A DNA stretch of 22,897 nt from Willaertia magna (lineage: Eukaryota > Heterolobosea > Eutetramitea > Acrasida > Naegleriidae), in the NCBI GenBank assembly GCA_902984215.1, contig CADWAF010000565.1, positions 1 to 22,897 of the forward strand, in the 5' to 3' direction. Shown here piece after piece: positions 16,712 to 22,897 of this stretch. A program made the translations under genes and the position numbers. Position 1 is the stretch's first letter; every line of letters begins with the position of its first letter. The notes below the pieces were generated by a model. It saw only the letters and a program-made list of their open reading frames with translations, did no database searches and was not told the DNA's origin.

Positions 16712-18554
16712 ATGTCTGTACGTCAACAGCACTTTAAAGAATTATTTCAGTACTTACACGAAATCTCTTTGAGTGAGGAAACCTTAAATGTTGGTAATGA
16801 TAAGAAAATGTTTAATGAAAGAAACATAATTGATCAACAGTTATTTCAGTTGGTGAGAGAAATGCAAAAGAATAAGGGAAAGGGTATTGCAGGTTATTCT
16901 TCCATGAAAAGTGGATTTTTATTTTCAACAGTTTGTCACAATACTGTAACGTTAAAGAATTTATTTGATTGGCTAAATAAGAATTTACAATGGAATGATG
17001 TGAATGTAAACATTTCATTAATAGTTTTAATGTTTGAAAAGAAAATAATTGAAATTATTAAACCTTCATATTTTGCATCAAGAGAAACCTTACAAAAAGA
17101 ACTGTTATCGACGGCAAATAACGAAATTTACAAGAATGACATTTCTGCATTCAATTCAATACCATTCAATTCTTAAATCCATATAAACCAAGGTTAATTG
17201 TTATTGGTGGTGGATTTGCTGGATTGACAACTTTGAAATCTTTAACAGACAGATATTCAGTTATTTTAATTGATAAAAAGAATTACTTTGAGCTTATTCC
17301 CGCAATTCCATTTCTTATTCAAAATGTTGAAAAGAAAGTTACTATAAATTATAGTGAATTGGTAAAGAAATATAATTTTACATTTATTCAAGGGAGTGTA
17401 AAAAAAGTAACTGAAAATGAAATTTATTTGGAAAAGAACTTTGTGGTGTTAAATGAAATTCCTTATTTATTTGCGACCGAGGCAAATGATAGCAAAAGTT
17501 TACAACATGAAATTTCAATTGATTTACAAGAAGAGGGAGACAATAATGCAAACAATTCCTCACAAAAATTACAACAAAAAGAAGTAATCACTACAAATGA
17601 AGAGAAGATATTATCTTTTGATTATTTACTAATATCAACTGGAGCAGGTTTAAATTTATATAATCACCCACTTTTTAACAGTGATACAAATGATAAAATT
17701 ACTTTTGTAAATGGTTACGATGGTAAATCCATTAAAGATTCCTTACCGATCTGTGATACAACTGATAACCCAATTTGTGTAATTGGCGGTGGGTTAGTGG
17801 CTGCTGAAGTTGCTGGTGAATTAATTGAAAAGTATTCAAACAAAAAGAAGAAAATTATCTTGATCCAAAGATCTGACAAATTGTAAGTTTTTATTTTTAT
17901 ATTTGTTTAAGGCAGTTTACAACAACTGTTATTTTAAACAAAAACAGATTATCTCACTACGATGAAAATGTTCATGAAGTTATTTACGATTATTTTAAGG
18001 AAAAGGGAATGGAAATTATGTTAAACACAATAATCGAATCTGTAAATGGAAATGAGTTAAAATTATTTGATAAGGAGAAACAAGAAAGATTTACTATTAG
18101 AACAGATATTTGTTTTATCTGTTTTGGTTCTTCACCTCAAACAAATTGCCTTAAAGAAAATATGTCACATTGTTTAGATGAAAATAATTTCATAATTGTG
18201 AATAATCAGTTTAGAGTAAAGTCAAATGAAGATAATAATTATTATTCAAATATATTCGCAGTAGGAGATGTAACTAACACTAAAGAAGATAAAGTTGCCA
18301 AAATTGCTTATCAACACGCCGTGTCGGTCATTAAGATTTTACAACATGTAATTTACTGTAAAGCTTTGAATTTAAATGACGAATTGTCACCATTTGAATA
18401 CAAAGAAAAAACTGAACCCCTGCCAAGAGTTTTAAGTTATGGGAATAGAGGGATGATAATTAAGGAAGGACATCATTTTATATCTGGTGGTTTTTTAATT
18501 TATTTAAAAGAATTTTATAATGTTATGGGAATTCTTGTAATTCTTTATTGGTAA
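16712..18554 (+). CDS. FSP1/AIFM2-like NAD(P)H:quinone oxidoreductase with N-terminal DEP-like segment; frame break
   Basis: Segment 1 is 16712-17176 (154 codons to a stop); segment 2 is open from 17140 to 17882 in the -1 frame; a 65-nt gtaagt intron (17883-17947) leads to segment 3 (17948-18554). Segment 1 has a helical domain whose core (LFDWLNKNLQW... SLIVLMFEKKIIEII) resembles a DEP winged helix, at low certainty. Segments 2-3 are a two-dinucleotide-fold flavoprotein: FAD motif RLIVIGGGFAGL, NAD motif VIGGGLVAAEVAGEL, and the second FAD motif NIFAVGDVTN. Such enzymes reduce quinones with NAD(P)H. Segment 2 has no Met before its FAD motif, so it must be joined to upstream sequence. Either a 1-nt indel lies between 17140 and 17176, or a weak-donor intron (gttatc at 17104 to AG at 17192) restores frame. 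The low-complexity loop near 17500-17600 is an insertion. Confidence 0.75.
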
Positions 18555-18770
18555 TTTTAACTTTAATTAATCCAGCCAACTATTAACAAAATAAACTACA
18601 AATTACTTTTAACTAAACCAAAGACACATATACAGCAGCTAAAACAACTAAAAATCTACAGCACTAGTCTCCCGTTAGACAAAACCTGTTTAATGAGGAT
18701 TTTTAATCTGTTCCCACTCGAAAAATGAGTAGAGTACGATGTAACCTTAATAAAAAAATCAAACACAATA
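18555..18770. promoter_or_regulatory. Upstream region of beta-tubulin
   Basis: A 216-bp gap between the flavoprotein stop and the tubulin ATG. It is moderately C/A-rich on the plus strand, with no open frame or clear motif. The tubulin promoter and the 3' end of the upstream gene must both lie here. Confidence 0.35.
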
Positions 18771-20117
18771 ATGACTAGAGAAATTGTTCATATTCAAGCA
18801 GGTCAATGTGGTAATCAAATAGGTGCTAAATTTTGGGAGGTTATCTCTGACGAACATAGCATTGATCCAACTGGAACATTTAATGGGCAATCTGATCTAC
18901 TATTAGAAAGAATTAATGTGTACTACAATGAGACAAGTGGTGGTAGATATGTTCCAAGAGCTGTCTTGATGGATTTAGAACCGGGCACGATGGATTCCGT
19001 GAGAGCAGGACCTTATGGTCAAATCTTCAGACCAGATAACTTTGTTTTTGGACAAACTGGTGCTGGTAATAACTGGGCAAAAGGTCATTATACTGAGGGG
19101 GCAGAATTAATTGACTCCGTTCTAGATATTGTAAGAAAAGAAGCTGAGAGTTGTGACAGTTTACAAGGATTTCAAATTGCACACTCCCTTGGTGGTGGTA
19201 CTGGCTCAGGTATGGGAACATTATTAATCTCCAAAATTAGAGATGAATATCCAGATAGAATTATGATGACATTCTCTGTTTTCCCTTCCCCAAAGGTTTC
19301 CGATACCGTGGTCGAACCTTACAACGCAACTCTCTCAGTCCATCAACTTGTTGAAAATGTTGATGAAGTTATGTGCATTGATAATGAGGCATTGTACGAT
19401 ATTTGCTTCAGAACATTAAAACTTACAACTCCATCTTTTGGAGATTTAAATCACTTAGTTTCTATGGTAATGTCTGGTGTAACATGTGGCCTTAGATTCC
19501 CTGGACAGTTAAACAGTGATTTAAGAAAGTTAGCGGTAAACCTGGTTCCATTCCCACGTTTACACTTCTTTCTAATTAGTTTTGCTCCTTTAACCGCAAG
19601 AGGATCACAAGTTTATAGAAAATTAACTGTACCTGAATTAACTCAACAAATGTTTGACGCTAAGAACATGATGGCTGCCTGTGACCCAAGACACGGTAGA
19701 TATATAACAGCAGCTGCAATTTTTAGAGGCAGGATAGCAACTAAGGAAGTTGATGAACAACTGTTTGGTTTTTCAAACAAGAGCAGCTCATACTTTGTTG
19801 AATGGATTCCAAATAATATTAAATCATCAATTTGTGACATTCCACCAAGAGGATTACAGGTGGCTGCAACTTTTGTAGGAAACTCAACTGCAATTCAAGA
19901 AATGTTCAAGAGGGTTTCTGAACAATTTACTGTAATGTTTAGAAGAAAAGCTTTCCTGCATTGGTATACTCAGGAAAGTATGGATGAAATGGAATTTACT
20001 GAGGCTGAAAGCAATATGAATGATTTAATTGCAGATTATCAACAATATCAAGATGCAGCCATTGAGGATGATGTGGACTTGGAAGAGGGTAATGCAGATG
20101 AACAAGCTGAATATTAA
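18771..20117 (+). CDS. Beta-tubulin (somewhat divergent)
   Basis: An intronless 448-aa protein of normal length. Diagnostic segments are [11 protein letters not shown] (9-18), [20 protein letters not shown], the GTP-binding GGGTGSG (141-147), the [15 protein letters not shown] loop and [10 protein letters not shown]. It polymerises with alpha-tubulin into microtubules. Several normally conserved positions differ (IAHSLGGG for [16 protein letters not shown] for [22 protein letters not shown]). The N-terminus is MTREI rather than the usual MREI. The acidic tail is short ([18 protein letters not shown]), ends in Tyr and lacks the long Glu/Gly tract. The divergence suggests a specialised isotype, but that is inference. 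It converges with the RMND1-like gene, only 50 bp away. Confidence 0.97.
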   Translation: MTREIVHIQAGQCGNQIGAKFWEVISDEHSIDPTGTFNGQSDLLLERINVYYNETSGGRYVPRAVLMDLEPGTMDSVRAGPYGQIFRPDNFVFGQTGAGNNWAKGHYTEGAELIDSVLDIVRKEAESCDSLQGFQIAHSLGGGTGSGMGTLLISKIRDEYPDRIMMTFSVFPSPKVSDTVVEPYNATLSVHQLVENVDEVMCIDNEALYDICFRTLKLTTPSFGDLNHLVSMVMSGVTCGLRFPGQLNSDLRKLAVNLVPFPRLHFFLISFAPLTARGSQVYRKLTVPELTQQMFDAKNMMAACDPRHGRYITAAAIFRGRIATKEVDEQLFGFSNKSSSYFVEWIPNNIKSSICDIPPRGLQVAATFVGNSTAIQEMFKRVSEQFTVMFRRKAFLHWYTQESMDEMEFTEAESNMNDLIADYQQYQDAAIEDDVDLEEGNADEQAEY

Positions 20118-20167
20118 TGTGTTAAACAGTCTACCTTGGATATTCCATTAATTTGCTACTTAAAACA

Positions 20168-21445
20168 CTAATGCAAAAAGCTTAAAATAATTTCAGTTGA
20201 AATTAACAATATAATTAAAATCTCAGCACGTTCTGACTTTAAAGAATGAGCCAACTCCAAAAAGAAACCAGTATTTTCCTGAATAAAAGATAATTTACTT
20301 TCCATAGTTTGCATTCTTTGATTAATTTCAAATTCCTTATATAAACTATCATATAAAACGTCATAATGAGGATAAGACCAAGTTACTTCAGGTTTTTCTA
20401 ATAATTTAACATTTAACAATAATTCACATTTTAATTCATTACCTAAGGCAATAACGGGTAATAATTCGTGTTTATTTTGTGAAGAAAATTTCTTATAATT
20501 TATAATTTCAAAATTTAATTTTTGAAATTTCATTAAAATTTCATGAACTTGATTTTCAAAAGTTTTTAAAGTAATGGATCTACTTAAAACACCACTTATA
20601 ATATTTAAATTATTTAAATCTAACATTTTAATAATTAAAGAATTTGGATAACGTTCATTTTCATTGATATCTTCGCACCAATCATTTAATTTGTTATCAA
20701 TTAAAACTTGAAAATCATCTTTTAAAATATTTGTAAATAATTTTTGTTCTAATTGTATTCCATCACTTGACAATAACCAATTTTTATTTTCAGGTAATTT
20801 AATAAAATTTGAATATAAATTAATCCAATTATTATGTAAAGTTTCTTCACAATTAATAAAACAAATTGTACCAAATGAATAAACGACAACAAATTGTGGT
20901 AGCATTGCAACAACGTGTTCACTTCCTTCTTCTCTTTTTAATAATTTAATAACTAAACTACTTTTAGTTTTATCTAACAATTGATAATCTATATGGTTTT
21001 GTGTTAACATAATTTCAAAGGCTGGGAGGGAGATGTTACGACTATTATTATAATTTACGGTAAAGTAATACAAAAAAATGTAAGGAAAGGTTTTAGTTTG
21101 GGTTTTAACAGTAGGTTTTTAAGAATGGATTGGTTGTACTTACGCAATGTTGTAGGAGGTGAAATGGGTTTTTGGAAGGGATAAGTCATTGGATTTAAGG
21201 AGATGTTCAGTTCCTTCTAAGAGATCTCTGGGTTTGTGTTGATGAAGAATGTCGGAATGGGAAAAAGAAGGAGCTTGGAATGGAATGTTTAATTCTTGGA
21301 TTGTTTTTTCATGCTTTTCAGTATTTCTTAAGGTTAATTGAGTGTGAAATGATGTTTTGGAGTGCAAGAAAGGTGAATAGCAGGAAGAAAATATCTTATT
21401 TGATAGCAAACTCTTGATTTTAAAAATACGGTGGAGTGACTTCAT
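20168..21445 (-). CDS. RMND1/DUF155-family mitochondrial protein, 2 exons
   Basis: Exon 1 is 21144-21445 and exon 2 is 20168-21041, joined through a 102-nt intron (gtaagt donor, aatag acceptor, phase 2); the joined frame codes for 391 aa. The N-terminus (MKSLHRIFKIKSLLSNKIFS) is basic and amphipathic, a probable mitochondrial presequence. The DUF155 domain starts near VVVYSFGTICFINCEE and ends with the family's C-terminal pattern: YDVLYDSLYKEFEINQRMQT, then EILIILLISTEIILSFL, which forms a hydrophobic terminal helix. Members (human RMND1, yeast Rmd1/Rmd8) are membrane-associated, and RMND1 supports mitochondrial translation. The gene ends 50 bp from beta-tubulin, convergent. Confidence 0.87.
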
Positions 21446-21726
21446 TCAGTCAATTTTTTGTTGAGGGAAAGAACAAATAGGAAAGGTTTTGTTCTAAGCC
21501 TCTGGACTGTTTTTGGACACATCACTTAGTCAATTCAGTTATTGTAAGCTACAAAGTGTCGAAAAGTAAAATGTCGTTAAACAAGGCTCCTTCATTAATT
21601 AATTGAATGTGATGATCAAGTTAATATTTATAATTAGATCAAAGTTAATTATCTTATCTGTTCATTTCAAAGAAAATAAACCAAAAACAACAAAAAATTA
21701 CGCGAAGGGAACTGGTTTCACTTGGA
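21446..21726. promoter_or_regulatory. 5' flank of RMND1-like gene
   Basis: The upstream region of the minus-strand gene. A short AATTAATTAATT-like A/T tract lies near 21595 and a AGTTAAT/AGTTAAT repeat near 21619-21650. No gene is seen here. Confidence 0.3.
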
Positions 21727-21898
21727 CTTATGCAGCAACAAAAAAACAAGAAAACTGCAATTTTTGAGGGGCATTTTACTAAGGAATAGCAATTTGGCTA
21801 GCTAAAAAATTTTAAAAAAAGCTAAAAATTTTGCTGTTTTTTGCGTTTTCTTGTGTTTTTTTTGTTTTTTCTTGTTTTCTTCTGTTTTCCTGCATAAG
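21727..21898. mobile_element. Hairpin-forming MITE-like element, 172 bp
   Basis: The ends are perfect 9-bp inverted repeats, CTTATGCAG at 21727-21735 and CTGCATAAG at 21890-21898. Inside, the left arm (CAACAAAAAAACAAGAAAAC) matches the reverse complement of the right arm with a gap of about 20 bases, so the arms extend to 30 bp or more. The core has GCTA repeats (21800-21830). There is no coding capacity. An obvious target-site duplication was not found, so the mobile nature is inferred from structure only. Confidence 0.45.
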
Positions 21899-21930
21899 GT
21901 CTACTACACTTCTATCATCTTCTTCAAGCA

Positions 21931-22208
21931 ATGAAAAACTTGTTCCAGTCTTTACTAATTGATAAATTTAAATTAAAAGAAGAACAAATTAACGTTAGAA
22001 TTGTCTCCTTTAAAATCTTTATTAGAATTTTTTTCAAGTCAACTGGTCCAAACGCACCACATTTTACTTTAAATTCAGATATTTAATATATTTTATTATT
22101 ATTTAATATTTAAAAAAGAAATTTTTAGAAGAAAAGTTTGATTACAATTTAAGAGAAATTGTAATGGAACAAGATGAATTTCCAAACAAGTTATTAAATG
22201 ATGAATAA
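21931..22208 (+). pseudogene. Coding-like exon fragments of unrecognised gene
   Basis: A 51-codon frame starts at ATG 21931 (MKNLFQSLLIDKFKLKEEQ) and another frame over 21975-22060 reads even more protein-like (LTLELSPLKSLLEFFSSQL). A good acceptor (atttttag) at 22127-22128 opens a terminal exon ending at 22208 (EEKFDYNLREIVMEQDEF, then LLNDE and stop). No GTAAGT donor connects them; only GTCAAC or GTCCAA would serve. It may be a small gene with weak donors or a decayed one. Product not recognised. Confidence 0.35.
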
Positions 22209-22286
22209 AAAAAGAATAATGTGAAAAGAGTGGAATGTAATAAAGTATTGGAAGGATTTGTATTTTTGCATTTCAAATTGTTTTAA

Positions 22287-22682
22287 ATGAAAATTAAGTC
22301 AACTATACAAATTTATTTCAATGATGTTTTAATTTTAATAAAGCAGCAATTATTAATTTGAAATATCCATTTTTTGTAACTGTCAATTAAATAAACTTTA
22401 ATTTTTTTAATTAACTTTTCACAAACACAAACAACATTAATATTTTATTACAAAAGAATGTTATAATCTAATTGCCATCCATGCTTTTATATCCTTTTAT
22501 GGTAGATTGAAGATAACCACAACCCATTCTACTTAAAACAAATTAATTGTGAAAGCCAAAAGAAAAACATTATTGTCGTTTGCAACCAAGTGATCGATCA
22601 ACCAACGATAAATTTGGTAAGTTTTGTCAGCTGTTAGTTAAAAAAAGGAAATAAATTAAATTTTATTTATTCACAGTTTTAA
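22287..22682 (+). CDS. Possible small spliced gene, product unrecognised, with a frame break
   Basis: From ATG 22287 a frame reads MKIKSTIQIYFNDVLILIK, then a different frame continues AAIINLKYPFF to a gtaact donor at 22376. An acceptor at 22504-22505 opens a clean 37-codon exon (IEDNHNPFYLKQINCESQKK... QPTINL) ending at 22616 with a gtaagt donor; the next acceptor (cacag, 22675-22676) gives Phe then stop. Phases agree except for one base missing near 22339. The exon sequence is convincingly coding; the whole gene model is not certain. No family is recognised. Confidence 0.4.
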
Positions 22683-22897
22683 TTTTGTCAAAATTATAAA
22701 TACAATAATTATACATGTCGAGAAGCTTGCCAAACTTCAACAAACGCATCAACTACATGTACATGAAAATTAGAAAAACAAAAAAAAAGTAAGTAAATTT
22801 GTAAACATTATTTTTTCTTTTGTCACACTTGTTATCAAAAAATTACAGCTAGTCATAGAACAATCTGTTAGCCAATTGAATGTATTGGTAATTGTGA
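22683..22897 (+). other. Right-edge segment with exon-like block and splice sites
   Basis: GC-richer sequence at 22714-22770 is open in all three plus frames; one begins MSRSLPNFNKRINYMYM from ATG 22715 and runs to a gtaagt donor at 22789. After an acceptor at 22847-22848 the sequence to the window end is open in one frame (LVIEQSVSQLNVLVIV). The phases do not join as written. It could be the 5' part of a gene continuing beyond the window. Confidence 0.3.

Noticed and set aside
17104..17192. 89-nt intron joining the DEP-like and flavoprotein parts as the preferred model
   Set aside because: The donor would be gttatc, unlike the gtaagt-type donors elsewhere, and the removed sequence looks coding on both sides; kept only as an alternative.
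1..22897. CRISPR array, bacterial operon, prophage or rRNA
   Set aside because: No regularly spaced direct repeats, Shine-Dalgarno-led gene strings, phage genes or rRNA sequence are seen; the window is eukaryotic.

Overview
This window comes from the nuclear genome of a very AT-rich eukaryote, most likely an amoeboid protist (Heterolobosea, or an amoebozoan such as a dictyostelid-like species; the sequence alone does not decide between them). Evidence: spliceosomal introns with GTAAGT-type donors and AG acceptors, mostly only 39-130 nt long; the standard genetic code; asparagine- and glutamine-rich coding runs; a beta-tubulin gene; a nuclear-type class II tRNA-Leu(AAG) with internal promoter boxes; and mitochondrial proteins (RMND1/DUF155 family, ETHE1-like).

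Layout, left to right. A 3'-truncated, spliced atypical Rho-family GTPase (minus) is divergent from a JmjN/JmjC/C5HC2 histone-demethylase-like gene (plus). A four-helix membrane protein (minus, copy A) converges on the JmjC gene. About 3 kb of extremely AT-rich DNA follows, with a few splice-flanked islands but no convincing gene. Then come a four-exon protein kinase (plus) whose last codons overlap a convergent alpha/beta hydrolase (minus), a divergent Asn-rich nuclear-like protein (plus), and a PH-domain/right-handed beta-helix gene (minus) with an apparent 8-nt microexon. Next are an ETHE1-like persulfide dioxygenase (plus), tRNA-Leu(AAG), copy B of the four-helix protein (plus, inverted relative to A), an unrecognised 174-aa protein (minus), an FSP1/AIFM2-like flavoprotein with an N-terminal DEP-like segment (plus, with a frame break), beta-tubulin (plus), an RMND1/DUF155 gene with a mitochondrial presequence (minus), a hairpin-forming MITE-like element, and coding-like exon fragments at the right edge.

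These are mostly unrelated housekeeping and signalling genes, typical of a compact protist genome; no operon-like system is seen. The most notable features are the 8-nt microexon, a Rho GTPase lacking the residues normally used for Mg coordination and GTP hydrolysis, the inverted near-identical gene pair with a stop-codon polymorphism, a kinase-derived scrap behind the JmjC gene, and single-base frame breaks in three otherwise coherent genes. Several start codons were placed at the first ATG because longer open frames begin with TTG, not ATG.
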